The position numbers and the translations under genes are program-made. Positions 45,480-56,900 of a DNA stretch of 64,000 bases are shown here, one piece after another. The stretch spans positions 1,736,001 to 1,800,000 of the forward strand of contig OX621170.1 in the NCBI GenBank assembly GCA_951640195.1, written 5' to 3'. A model generated the notes under the pieces. That model was not told where the DNA came from. It worked only from the letters and a program-made list of their open reading frames with translations, and ran no database searches. The stretch is from Porpolomopsis calyptriformis (taxonomy: Eukaryota > Basidiomycota > Agaricomycetes > Agaricales > Hygrophoraceae). Positions within the stretch are counted from its first letter, which is position 1. Every line of letters starts with the position of its first letter.

Positions 45480-46664
45480 GGATTCCTAAGTGGGTGGTTC
45501 AGCGACAGTAGTGGCATGTCCAGAAGCCTTCTTTGAAGCAGAGGAACCAGACTTTGGACATTCCTTTGCCATATGACCTGGGGATCCACAAAACATACAC
45601 AAGTTGTTATCTAAACGACATTTTCATTCGGCCAGAGTAAGCTTTCCATCCTTTCCGAGCTTATCGGAAAGGTCAGGACACTTCGGAGTTGAGGTAGTCA
45701 GAGTGGATTTCATAGGAGTCTTTTTGAAAGTAGGAGGTGTCATTGGAGTTGAAGGTGGTTTAGGAGTATTCGTCGGAGGTGCAGGAGCACGACCGGAGTC
45801 CCGCTTAAGCTCTCCTTTACATTCCCAATACCTAGCATCAATTGTTTGAGCTAACTCCTTCATAGCTACCAACGTGGCTGGTTTTCCAACTTGAGACATT
45901 TGATCCTTAATTCAATCTGGAAGACCATGGTAAAAGATATCCCGCAGTGCTCCGACATCCCATTGGACTTGAACCGCTAGCCTATTGAAGTGCACAATAT
46001 ATTTGGCGATCCGTTGATTATCGAACATCTTCAAAGATTCCAATTCCACTTCGGCAGTTCCTATCAGATCCAAAGGTCCAAATTGGTCCTGTAACTCAGA
46101 GCAGAACTCCGAGAAGTCTGAGAGGAACAACGGAGGATTAGGAATAGTCTCCAAAAGGTAAGGTTCGAATAAAGATAATGCCATTCCCTTCAGAAACGAC
46201 ATAGCATAATTGACCTTCGCTTCATCAGAAGTAAATGCAGAAGGCCTATCCTTGAAATTCAATTGAAGTTGAACCAGGAAAGGTCAGAGTTTCATCAGAT
46301 CAGAGCTGTCAAAAGGATCAGGCTCTTAGACTTTGGATTTTGCAGGTTTGGCTCCAGAAGAAGCTTGAGTGATAGTAGCAATGTTTTGAAAAGCCATGAT
46401 CAATCTCTCTTCAGCTGTCTCCTGTTCCGGAGCTTCCTGAGCTGGTTGGACTTGAGGTGTCTCTTCAACCGAAGTTGATGCTTGACCTTGAGTAGTCTGT
46501 GGAGTTACAGGTTGTAATGGATTTTCTCGATCATGAAAAGCAGTAGGGAGCCTTTCAGATATACATGTAGTCAGAGACATAGGACTTGTTTCGGAGTTGG
46601 TCAGAGATAATCGACTTCTAGTTGAAAATCCCATGAAACGTTCGAGAGTGCATTGTGTCATCAT
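45480..46664 (-). pseudogene. gag: Element D gag
   Basis: Start at 46664 (M-M-T-Q-C-T-L-E-R-F). Gln/Pro/Glu-rich N-terminal part, then the capsid core L-N-F-K-D-R-P-S-A-F..K-V-N-Y-A-M-S-F-L-K-G-M-A-L-S-L-F-E-P and H-F-N-R-L-A-V-Q-V-Q-W-D. Zinc knuckle near 45605-45560: C-M-F-C-G-S-P-G-H-M-A-K-E-C, complete. Stops at about 46326, 46270, 45910 and 45624 are CGA/CAG/TGG-type. Confidence 0.85.
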
Positions 46665-46851
46665 GAATAAAAACCCGAGCTAGAGACAGAATATACTGTT
46701 AGGTCTGAAGTTTCAGAGTTGAATTCGGAGATTGGAGATGGATAAACGACGGGACTTAGTCGATATTCTGTCTACAGATACAGGGAAAAAATGCAGTACT
46801 TATATACCTGCTAGATAATTATATCTGAGACATAGTGACGACAGAAGACAT

Positions 46852-48052
46852 TGATGTGATGTGGAGTCATCTGAGCTCTGGGATCTGCCCCAAGTGATGA
46901 TGGGAGGCACAATAGAAAGGAGCTATCAAAGAAATCGTGAAAATCGAAGAAATAGAAGAAATCGGAAATTCGGAGCACTCTCTAGAGTGCTAGAGGCGAT
47001 CGAAGAGGCTCAAACATGAAGGACTAGACGTGGGACGATGGGATCTATCTTCCTTCTCTATGATACAAACATATCTACAAGTAAATATATCTGTGAAAAC
47101 AAAGATCCCTTTATATGCTATTGTCAGGACTGAGGTTCCAAGGGGGTTCTCTGGGCCTAACACGACACAATCAGGGTTGACAAGTGTTCCAAAGAAGCTA
47201 TTGGATTCAAGGTGGAACCACAGTATGTAGACAAGTAAGTCAAAACTAGAGTAGTCTACTATAAAATGCGTACATTATATATGCGTAGCAAATAAAGGGA
47301 TTTTTATGAAGGACTAAGAGGAACGAACATCTAAGGGTCATAAGGACCTTGTATGTAAGGGGAAGTCATCTACAATATAGCCTTCAAAGGGGACTCTAAC
47401 AGAATGTATGGGATGAAAAGTAGAAAGGGAAGAAAGGGACCATTATGGATGGTCCGAACAGTGGAGTGGCTCAGAGTGCGCCAGTCGAGTGCGCTCGGAT
47501 GGCGCACGGCTTTTAGGGATTCCAACGAACCAATTTCGGAATGAATCCGATCAGTAGATCTTGAGTTATCTTTGGTTTAGTGCGCAGGACGAGTACACTC
47601 GGATCGCGCAAGATGATATGACATCATCCAAAGGTGCGCAGAACGAGTACGCTCGGATCGCACAAGGTGATATGACATCATCCAAAGGTGCGCGAAATGA
47701 GTGTGTTCAGATGGCGCAAGGTATTGGGTTTGAGATTTCTGACAGCTATATAGTAAAGGGATGAGACTTCTGAACGAAGCCACCAGTGAAAGGGATGATG
47801 GAAACGATGAGGATCTACACAATGGACATCTGGCTATCAGATGCATCCTTTGATATGAGCTGCGATCGCGAATCGAAGGATCGAAGAATTCGAAGAAATT
47901 CGCAGAAATCCGAAGTGTTCGGAGATAAATCGCTGGACGGGAAGCTGAATCGCGTAGTCGGGAACATCGTAGAAGTGTAGTAGACATCTTGAGGATCATG
48001 TAGATATGTGGAACACGTCCTCCGGACCTCAGGGGACAAAGGGGTCGTATCA
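46852..48052 (-). repeat. Solo LTR-J, split by a solo LTR-E
   Basis: Inverse copy of 4567-5139; exactly 573 bp after LTR-E and one GCTAT are removed. Flanks are ACAT (46848-46851) and ATGT (48053-48056). The intact site in the sister LTR at 31110-31123 reads ACGT, so both duplications have lost the CpG by a single transition, on opposite strands. Confidence 0.88.
47122..47744 (-). repeat. Solo LTR-E (623 bp) with 54-bp internal repeats
   Basis: TGTCAGGACTGAGG..TTTCTGACA with duplication GCTAT (47117-47121 and 47745-47749). Longer than other LTR-E copies (506 and 398 bp) because of tandem 54-bp units at 47581-47634, 47635-47688 and a partial third. Each has a GCGCA..GAGTACRCTCGGAT..GCGCA near-palindrome and GATATGACATCATC. 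Confidence 0.9.
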
Positions 48053-48264
48053 ATGTCATAAGTAGGAAACATGTGAAAAGTACAGAGTGTTCGGAGTTGT
48101 TAGAGTTATCAGAGTTCATCGGAATTCATCAGAGTTCATCGGAACTGGGATGTAACACTAACAAATAATCCCTTAATTAAGTGACCAGGGATAGTCACAT
48201 GTGACAGGAGGTCTACAGGTTTGTAGTAGTGCTGTAAGGGTTTTGGTTCTTACCTTGCTTGTCT

Positions 48265-50570
48265 GGTTCTTATTATGTGCTGGCACCTGCAGCGTCAGTT
48301 TACTTCCAGAACCGCTAGGTCTATTTGGCAGTGGTCTGTAAGGCTGACAGTTGTCAGTCGGTCTATATGGATGGTATGGACTGCGTTTGTTAGCATACTT
48401 ATTGTACGCTGGCTTCGAATACAACGGTGTCTCTTTATTCGTTGTCTGATTTGTAGGCGGCTGCATATTTGTGGTTGCCTTTGGCTGACTGGTTACTCCA
48501 GATGTCGCCTTGCATCACTCATCATAGCGATGCTTTATTCAAATGCTCTCTTTGATACATCGAGCAACTTTGAGGATCATCTCAAGTGACGAGGTTTCGG
48601 TGGTAATGCCTTCTGGATAACTGCGTCAGTTATCCTTGCAGGTAGACCCAATAATAATTGGGTTTTAAACATATATGAGTCAGGCTCGTGTATCATACAT
48701 CCTGCGTACCTCTCGAGGTCATAGAAAAATCCTGAGACACCACCTTCTGTGGTGTACTTTCTCAAATAGAATTTTATCATAGCATCCTGTATGGATGCTT
48801 TGTGAATGAACTGGTTGTACAGTCCGGTTATGACCTCTTTAAATGTCCATCAGCGTTTCTGCCTAGACACACTGTCAACATTGTCATTAAACCACTGTCT
48901 TGCTTTGTCCGCAAGATAAATAGCTGTTAAAGCGATATGCTCTAGCTCAGCATTAGGTCCAGCATAGTTAGACAATTTCAACCATCTCAAGAATGATTGA
49001 AGCCACCCATCGAATTTCTTGATGTCCTCCTCACCACTATACTCTTTTTGAGTAGGCAGTTTAGGTGATGAGGTTCAGAAACCAGATAGGTTTCCTTTCA
49101 GTGGTTTGCCCACTTGTTCATCAATTAATTTATGATATTTACGATGAATGTCTCTGAGGTAATCAGAGCATTGATCTTTCCCCTCATATTTATTTATTTA
49201 TGAGGTTTACAGCTATGACTTCTGTGTTGTATTGTTGTTTTTGATGTCTGTTTAGACATTCTCTTACTACTATGTCTGGTAGTGTCAGATGGTCGATTTC
49301 TCAACTGGTCACTTCCAGTGTCCATCATTTCGCTATGATTGGACTCATCATCAGAAGACGATCCTTGATCTGGGTCATCTGAATCACCATTGTCTGACTG
49401 GTGATACCACCTTCTATTTGAGGGCGGCCTGCAGTCTCATTTAGACCACTCATTTTGTCCTTCTGCCCATAAATCTATGGTTTCTCCAGAAGCGTCAAAG
49501 GCGATGCCTTGATCATCTAGGCTGGATCTTCCAGTTTCATAGATGTCACCATTTCTCAACCTTTGGATGGCCACTCTGTCCTTGAGTGTGAATGTGCCCA
49601 GTCTCAAGGCCGCTTCATTCTCTTGTTTGAATGATCTGTTCTGGTCACTCCTCTTCTTACTTCCATGTCGATGTTTATTGACTTGATCAGCTGCAGCTCG
49701 CCATCTCTGATAGATGGAACTCGTCTCGTCCTCTTGTCAAGGATGGCGAAGCTCAGCTTCTGCTTGTTGCAGAAGTTCGTCTTCTTCATCCCTATCTGGA
49801 CAAATAGTTGTATCCATCTGATTTCAACAGGTGTTGTCGCTATTCTTATGCACCATAACCTTATTAAGGTCATTGGCTAGCTTTATAAATTCCTCACGAC
49901 TAATTCCACCCATTCTCATCTGAACAAGTATATTGACCCTGTCAACTACATTGGAGAGTGTCTCACTCAATGCCTCGCAATTCTGTGGGCACTTTTCTTG
50001 TCGTCTCTTATTATGAGTGACAGTTGACATCTGACTGGGTGTGGGCGATGGGTCTCATTGCTCATATTGATTGTCTATTTCATTATGCTGTAATAGATTT
50101 AACATTTGATAAACGTATACTCGTTCATTCAGGTTTTGTGATGAGGAAGGGACTCCTGTCCTTGTTTGACCCTCAGTGAGGGTGTGCATTAACATATCAA
50201 GTGTAGGGTCGATTGTCATACTTACACGCCAACTTGTTGTCAGCAATGACTCCTCTCTTTCCATAAGTTGGGAACTGCTATCATCTAAGTTGGCACGATG
50301 TCTTCGTTCACTCTGGGGTGAATTTACGGCTGTTGCTGGCCATCATTGGGTGTTACTAAGGTTGTGACGTGGCACACCTGAATCAGTGATGGCGCTCGTC
50401 TGCGCCATTCCCAGGTTGTCATTGTCAGGTGGTTTGCCTTGCGAGTTGCGCGCTATTGAGGCCCGCATGATTCAAGTCTTCGTGTGGGTCTTCATCATTG
50501 ATGGAGGCCGTGTCATCAACAGGGAGGCTTTTTCAATCAAAGTTGATTTACACAGATATTCCACAATTTC
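48265..50570 (-). pseudogene. gag: Gag relic of the LTR-A-like element
   Basis: On -, the frame starts near 50264 with M-E-R-E-E-S-L-L-T-T-S-W-R. It has a helical Asp/Asn/Glu-rich middle (R-R-W/Y-Q-R-W-R-A-A-A-D-Q-V-N-K-H-R) and a capsid core near 49020-48580: K-K-F-D-G-W-L-Q-S-F-L-R-W-L-K-L-S-N-Y, Y-L-A-D-K-A-R-Q-W-F-N-D-N and F-F-Y-D-L-E-R-Y-A-G-C-M, the general Retrotrans_gag layout. At least eight stops. No zinc knuckle or pol remains. Confidence 0.7.
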
Positions 50571-50589
50571 TTGTGGATGTGCAAAAAAG

Positions 50590-50784
50590 TGTAAGGGTTG
50601 GGGATAAGTTATCACACTTTGCTCAATACCAGGATATGCACAGAACCAATGTATTGTGGCAATCTGGTATAAGTGGGAGTGGGATGTAAACTTATTGTTT
50701 ACCTAAGCGTAACCGGTACCCAAGGTATCCAGTACAAATACATACAAACACAGCATGGTGGCTGTATGTAACATATCTGTTACA
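50590..50784 (-). repeat. LTR-A-like LTR (195 bp)
   Basis: On -: TGTAACAGATATGTTACA..AACCCTTACA, the same palindromic start and the same end as LTR-A but with a diverged middle. The next bases (CTTTTTTG-A-ATCCA) also resemble those after LTR-A at 3804. Confidence 0.78.
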
Positions 50785-52360
50785 GTGTGGGACAGTCATA
50801 TAATGTCTGTGCACAAAGATACTTCCTCCAGCACCACTATTTGACCTTCAACATCATGTACAAGCCCATCTGCTTGGGTCCAAGTGAGAGAGGCATCCTT
50901 GAGTTTATCTTGGATCTTCTGCAGGAGTGGGATTTTGAAGCGTAACCTAGAAAGAAAATCTGGATTTGACAATTTAACAATTGAATTAATCCATTGGTTG
51001 CGCACTATTAGAACTTCGTTCTCTATATCAGCTTTGACACTGGGCAAGTAATCCAGGTGTCTGGACAGGCCGTCAGCTTTATTCTTTCTCCCAGGAATGT
51101 ACTCAATTTTAAACCCGAACCTAGAAAGATACTCAGACCAATGAGTCTGGTGATTTGATAAATGAAGATTTTTGGAGAAATATTGTAAAGCCAAACTGTC
51201 TGTTCTAATGAGGATATCATGTCTTGCTCCTTCAAGGAGGTGGCGCCATTGTTTAAAGGAGTCAATAATCACCAGGAGCTCTATATCATGGGTAGGGTAG
51301 TTCTTCTCAGCAGGGGAGGTAGATCTTGAATAATAGCTAACAGGTTTCCAGTGTCCATCATGAAGTTGGGAGAGTATTCCTGCAATCCCAATAATTGAAG
51401 CATTGGTCTCCAGATAATAGGGGAGATCCTGATCAGAGATGTGGAGGATGGGCGCATTTATTAAGAGGGATTTGATGTTGTCGAAGGCTTCTTGTCTTCT
51501 GGGGGTCTATTCCCACACAGTTTCATTGTGCAAGAGTTCATAGAGAGGGGTAGCGACTTTGGAGAAACCCTTGATGTATCTTCGCTAAAAGTTCATACTG
51601 CCTAAGAAGGACTGGAGTTGTTTCACCATTTCTGGAATAGGCCAAGATATGATAGCATCAACCTTCTTCAGGTTGGTGGTGATTTGTCCTTTGGATAGGA
51701 CTACTCTGAGATAGATGACTTCTTCCTTCTCAAACTGGCACTTGACAGGTTTACATGAGAGTCCATACTTCTTCATGATATCCAGAGTTTTGAAAGTCCA
51801 GTATTGCAGTTCCTGTAAATCGTCTCCACAGACAAGCATGTCATCAATATAGATAAAAATGTTTCCAGATTCCAGAACTTCTTTGAATCTTGTGTTGATC
51901 ATCTGTTAAAAGGTGGCTGGAGAGTTTCATAAGCCAAAGAACATTACAGTGGGTTCAAAGGCACCTGCTTCAGTGATGAATGCAGCTTTCCATTCATTGC
52001 CTTCCTTGATTCTGATGTTATTGAATCCCCATCAGATATCTATAACTGTAAACAGGGATGCTGTTAGAAGTTTTGGCTATTAGAGTATTTGGTGAAGAAG
52101 GGGAAGGGGATAATGGTTGGGAACCATGTGTTCATTGAGGTAGCAGTAATCTTTGATAGGGCATAAGCCAGCACTTTTACCTTTAGTATTCACTTCTTCA
52201 GCTTTCTTCCTGAAAAAGAATGGAGAGACTTATTTTGACTTGGAAGTTTGTATATGTCCAGTGGATAGGTTTGCATCGATGAACTTGTATAAGTGATCCA
52301 TCTCAAGAGGGGACATCACCTATTTCACACCTTTGACTGGTTTGAAGGTTTCATCCAGTT
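50785..52360 (-). pseudogene. pol: Element H pol, part 2: RT and RNase H
   Basis: Starts K-L-D-E-T-F-K-P-V-K-G at the LTR-C and continues with P-L-E-M-D-H-L-Y-K-F-I-D-A-N-L. RT has [14 protein letters not shown] and an intact box Y-I-D-D-M-L-V-C near 51850, then the thumb L-K-K-V-D-A-I-I-S-W-P-I-P. RNase H has E-T-N-A-S (D to N) near 51410 and the D/T-D-S-L-A-L-Q-Y-F motif near 51200, then the connection R-K-N-K-A-D-G-L-S-R. It stops before the integrase zinc region. Confidence 0.84.
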
Positions 52361-52770
52361 TGTTATAAACTGGTTGTTGTCAAGATGGTTTTACTTTGGA
52401 GTGCTCTGTCCCAAGATGATGATAATGTCTCAAGTCCTAGTTATTGGGTTGCTAACAAGGAATCAGACTTAAAGTCTGAGTACAACTAACTAGGGGTTTA
52501 TATACTGACTATGTTACTGCGGATGAGTCAGTGTTTACAATGAGGAACACATGCAGTAGATAAGAGATAGGTATGATAGCTATGCGGAGCATGTGAAGGG
52601 ATGAAACATAGGAGTTGGAAATGAAATGTATCCTACTTAAGGTAAATGAAAAAGATAAGGTTATAGGGAATCCCATAATGAAATTGTGGGGAATCCCTGG
52701 GGAATCCTAAGCAAGATACAAAGAGTAAATATAGAAAGAGAATGGAGAATGAAAAATTACATCTGTGACA
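52361..52770 (-). repeat. LTR-C without target duplication
   Basis: On -: TGTCACAGATGTAA..GTTTATAACA, 410 bp. The flanks CAGTT and TCATC do not match, and about 500 bp of Element H between protease and RT is absent at this point. Confidence 0.85.
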
Positions 52771-53496
52771 TCATCTAGTTCACTCGCTTTGCCCAGCTTT
52801 GGTCTATAAAATTTCCAGTGGCGCTACAGTTGAGGAGACAGGCCACAGGGTACCTCCATGCACTATCTGTTATAGTCACAATTGCTTCTACCAAGAAGCT
52901 CTGTTGCCCTTGTACAAGTTGTCTGAGAGTAAATCTATAAAAAGGGGTTTGCCGCAAGTCAAGCGTCCTCAAGTTCAGCAGAGAAAAGGTTTCATTTAAA
53001 GGGGAAGTACAGGGTTGTCTGGTGCTAATGGTTGGGCAGTCATTGCACCTTTCTAAAAATCCTTGCGCATCAGCGCCATAACAATATCTTGCTTCTCATC
53101 ATCAGAGAGAGTGGAAGCTTTGGAAGCCAGAGTTGGCTTTGGAGTTGGGGGAGACATTCTTAGTGTGTTGGTTCTAACAATCCAGACACTTTTCTCCTTG
53201 GGGGTCTTGATTGTTGTCCTCACAACTTCTCCACAAGAGGTAGGATGTGGACAATTTCGAGTCCAATATCCAGACTCTCCACAGTTGAAGCAGGGCTTTG
53301 GATCTAACCATCCTAGCTTCTGAGGAGGCAGAAATTGCCTCGTGTGATCAAGATCCATTGGGACATCTTCTCGTTGAGAGTTTTATCGAGGTGGGAAGTG
53401 AGGGGTAAAGGGTTTTGGTGCTAAGGGAGCAAACAGTGTTCTCAAGAATGGGGAGACAGGGGCTTGTCATGACCTAGGGGCCATTCCATTAATGGT
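52771..53496 (-). pseudogene. Element H zinc knuckle and protease
   Basis: The zinc knuckle at about 53290-53250 is C-F-N-C-G-E-S-G-Y-W-T-R-N-C, with the His changed to Tyr. After a linker (S-T-L-S-D-D-E-K-Q-D-I-V-M-A-L-M) the protease reads A-C-L-L-N-C-S-A-T-G-N-F-I-D: the catalytic D-S-G has become N-C-S, so it cannot work. The frame joins to the gag at 60093 across Element G. Confidence 0.78.
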
Positions 53497-53501
53497 CTTG
53501 A

Positions 53502-53875
53502 TGTTAGGTGCGAAGCAGGACTCAGGTCTTCACTCTGGGAGGTCTAATGTGGGTCTTAGCCGATGCAAACAAGAAGTTGGCAAGTCCAAGTTGTGGTTCA
53601 ACCTAGAGAAGTACAAGCAATTCCGAGCTGCCTATATTTACCCTAGCTGAGTCCGAAAATGTGATTATGTAATCAATCCATGGAACGATCGCGTAAGCAA
53701 TGATTAAGTGTAAAAGATAAGAAGGAGTGACAAATGTCACACTTGTGACCGTGACTCGACCGGTCAGGTAACAGTCACGTTGTGACAGCGTGACAATTGC
53801 AGCATCGAAAATGATAGTAAAGAGAACTGGCACACAGAAAGGAAATAATAACCAAAAAAGAGACTCATCGTAACA
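53502..53875 (-). repeat. 3' LTR of Element G (374 bp)
   Basis: TGTTAGGTGCGAAGC..CATCGTAACA, partner of 59701-60087. Confidence 0.95.
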
Positions 53876-53908
53876 CCACCCTCTCATTAGAATCGCGTCC
53901 ACGCGATG
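53876..53908 (-). promoter_or_regulatory. Hairpin and polypurine tract at the 3' end of Element G
   Basis: On -, right after the pol stop: TCGCGT-GG-ACGCGA (53895-53908), a perfect 6-bp stem, then TTCTA and ATGAGAGGGTGG up to the LTR. Element F has the same layout with TCGC-GCGGAT-GCGA at about 22981-22995. Confidence 0.7.
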
Positions 53909-53909
53909 T

Positions 53910-56900
53910 TCAGAATAGACATCGGAGATGTCTTGAGTAATCACGGAGGAGCCAACGGGGTGCATAACAGGGTTGAATTGGGGACTGATACTCGTATTGT
54001 TTATGGATCTCGATGTCAAGAAGAGGGTTCACAATTTGGTAGGCACGGAGAGTTTGGCCTTGAGCATCAAGTTGAAGTACAGCCGTGACAGCATTGACTG
54101 GGGTTGACTCATGAACCCAAACTCTACGAACTTGAGGGGGGAGGATAGGGAGAAGGGTGGAGGCATCTTGCTTGAGATCAAGGAGGCGGTCAACAATGTC
54201 AGGAGACAATGGAACAATAGCATCGAGATTGTCATTAGATTGAGGTGGATAATAATCTTTGCCAGGTGAATGAGTGACTGGGTTATAGAGCCTTGGATCA
54301 ACTCCAGGGGAGTCATCAGTCTGGATCACTCTAATATTATTGGTAGGGGCTGGGCGATTTGGATTCTCAATGTGGAATTTGCTGACTAGATCTAGGGCGT
54401 TTTTGACATTTCGTTCAGGCTCCCAGGTGTCCTCTTCACGGGTGTATCCCTTCCAATGGACTAGGTATTGGAGACGTCCTCTTCGTCGACGGGAGTCACG
54501 AATTTCTTCAACAATATACTCAGGTTCTCCTTCAATATCTAAAGGGAGCGGAGGGGGAGGTTTTCTTTGGTTCGGGAATTTGGGGGGACGATATGGAGAA
54601 AGATATGATTCATTGAACACAGGGTGAAGGCCAGGCCAAGGGAGTTCAAGGCGGTAAGAGGAGTGACCAACCCTCTCAACAATCTTGAAGGGTCCAAAAC
54701 GTTTGTCGTCAAGCTTCTTCATTGGACAATTAGTGCGAAGATTGGTTGAAGCAAGGTAAACTCGGTCTCCAGGTTGGTATTCAACAGCTTGACGGGCATG
54801 CCTATCATGGGTTTCTTTCATCTGTTCATTCGCTTGGCGAAGGGCAGATTCAGCTTCACAGTGGATGTTCTTCATACGAGTGGCAAACTCTTGAGCAGAT
54901 TCATTCCTGACTTCCTTCTTGGAGCTATCTCCTTTCCAGGGGTGCCGACCATAGTTGAGGAAGAATGGTGTTTGGTGAGTTGCAGCATGAATAGAGTTGT
55001 TGTATGAAAATTCAGCTAGCACAAGCCATTCCTTCCAGTTGTCCTGACAGTGGTTGATAAAGATATGGAGATACTGTTCAAGCATCTGATTCATCTGTTC
55101 AGTCTGACCGTCAGTTTGGGGATGGTAGGTAGTGGAGATGTTTTGGGAGGTTCCAAGAAGGCGAAAGAGGTCGGTCATATACTTTGATACAAATCTAGGG
55201 TCACGATCATGGATGATTCGTTTGGGGAGTCCATGGTCTCGGATAACACAGTCTCGAATGATTTTGGCAAAGCCTTCAGAATTGAGTTCAATATGGGTTG
55301 GTTCAAACTTGACAGCCTTTGTGAACCAGTCAACGATGGTAAGGACAGCGTTATAGCCTTGACACTCTGGTATGGGGCCTACGAGGTTGACCATAATCAT
55401 TTCCCAAGGTTGCATTGGTGGTTCAAAGGGGTGGAGTGGGGTCTTGGTAGGGAGATGAGAGGCTTTGGTCCTTTGACAGGTTTCGCATCCAGTGACATAG
55501 GTTGCAACATCTCGTTGAAGCGTGGGCCACCAGTAGTCTCGAAGGACACCTTCAGCAGTCTTGTACCAGCCATAGTGTCCAGAGAGTGGGGTGTCATGAT
55601 ACTGAGAGATGATGTCGCCACAGAGGGTTTTGTCAATGGGGACATAAATCTGATTCTTGAAGGTACGGACACCATCATTAGAGGTTTCCCAGTTTTGATC
55701 CCTTTCTGAAACAAGCATGATAGTCTTGTCCAGGTTGTTGCGAGCTCGGACAATTCGGGAATGGAAGTCGACAGGCTTAATATCATGTTGGACTTGCCGT
55801 AGATTGAGTTTGTTTTCTTCTGGGACAGGGCCTAGGGGTTCGCAAGGGAGAGTGTCGAAAGGTGAGAAGAGATTATCTGTGAGTAAAATGGCGTCATTAT
55901 TGTCATCCATCCCCCTTTCAAATCCTGGTCGTCTCGACAGGATATCAGCCTTGGAGTTTGATTTCCCCGGGATGTGGTGAAGCGTGAAGTGATAATCTTG
56001 TAGCTCTGTGAGCCAACGGGCCTGTCGTTTGTTGAGCTTTTGAGGCTTTTTGAAGTATTGGAGATTAGCATGATCTGTCCAGATCTCGAAATCTTGCTTA
56101 GCCGATATTAAATGTTGGCGGAATTCCTGGAGTGCAATCATCACAGCAAGTAATTCGCGGTCATAGATCTGATAATTTCGTTCCGTAGGGGTGAGAGATT
56201 TCGAGATGAAGCCAATTAGTTTCCAAATGTTGTCCTGTCGTTGGGAGAGAACAGCACCTATGGCATAGTCTGAAGCATCGGTCTCTACACGGAAAGGGTC
56301 CTGGTCATTGGCAATAGAGAGAATTGGAGAAGTGGTAATGAGGGTCTTGAGTTGGTCAAAAGCATTCTGGCAGTCTTGAGTCCAGTCAAAAGGAACACTT
56401 CCAGTAAGGGTGTTAAGAGGTTGGGCAATTCCAGCAAAGTGGTGGATAAAACGTCGGTAGAAGTTACAGAACCCGAGGAAGGACTGAACATCACGTTTGC
56501 ATTGGGGGATTGGCCATTCAGAGATTCCCTTGACCTTGATCGGGTCCATCTCGACTTTTCCTTCAGAAATGATGACACCAAGGTACTCCACTTGATTCTG
56601 GTCAAAGTCGCACTTCTCCAGCTTGAGGTAGAGCTTGTGTTTACGAAGAAGGGACATTACTTCATAGACATGTTTGTGATGCGTATCGAGATCTCTGTCA
56701 AAGATGAGGATGTCGTCAATGTAGATTAGGACATGACCTTGGCGGATTTGGACATGGAAGATGTCGTTCATCATATTTTGAAAGGTGGCAGGGGAATTTG
56801 TGAGACCGAAGAACATAACAAGGGGTTCGAAGTAACCACGATTGGTATGAAAGGCTGCCTTGAATTCATCCCCCTCCCTGATCCGGACATTGTTGTAGCC

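Larger units (their letters stand above)
30967..48157 (-). mobile_element. Element D: full-length Ty3/Gypsy chromovirus with four nested insertions
   Basis: LTR-D at both ends and the same 5-bp duplication CTAAC at 30962-30966 and 48158-48162, 17.2 kb apart. Removing Element I, solo LTR-I, and LTR-J with its inner LTR-E leaves about 6.4 kb. On -: LTR, gag, pol with chromodomain, then a spliced gene on the opposite strand, polypurine stretch (GAGAGGGAGA near 31223-31240), LTR. Each nested insertion interrupts one frame that resumes exactly after it. Confidence 0.93.
46697..48157 (-). repeat. 5' LTR-D of Element D, split by LTR-J
   Basis: LTR-D pieces 46697-46851 and 48053-48157. Without LTR-J and its 4-bp duplication the LTR is 256 bp, the same as its partner at 30967. 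Confidence 0.92.
48233..50784 (-). mobile_element. Gag-only relic with LTR-A-like 5' LTR
   Basis: 5' LTR at 50590-50784. A gag relic fills the interior. At the far end only 28 bp matching the last bases of LTR-A remain (48233-48260), read in the gag frame as K-V-R-T-K-T-L-T. No target duplication is found (AGTGC and GTGTG flank it), so the 3' part, including pol and most of the LTR, was deleted. Confidence 0.6.

Noticed and set aside
52351..52780. 10-bp direct repeats TCATCYAGTT around LTR-C as a target duplication
   Set aside because: Ty3 duplications are 4-5 bp, and the right copy does not abut in the right register; probably chance.
55209..55709. 166-codon frame on + inside Element G
   Set aside because: Antisense shadow of a nearly intact pol.
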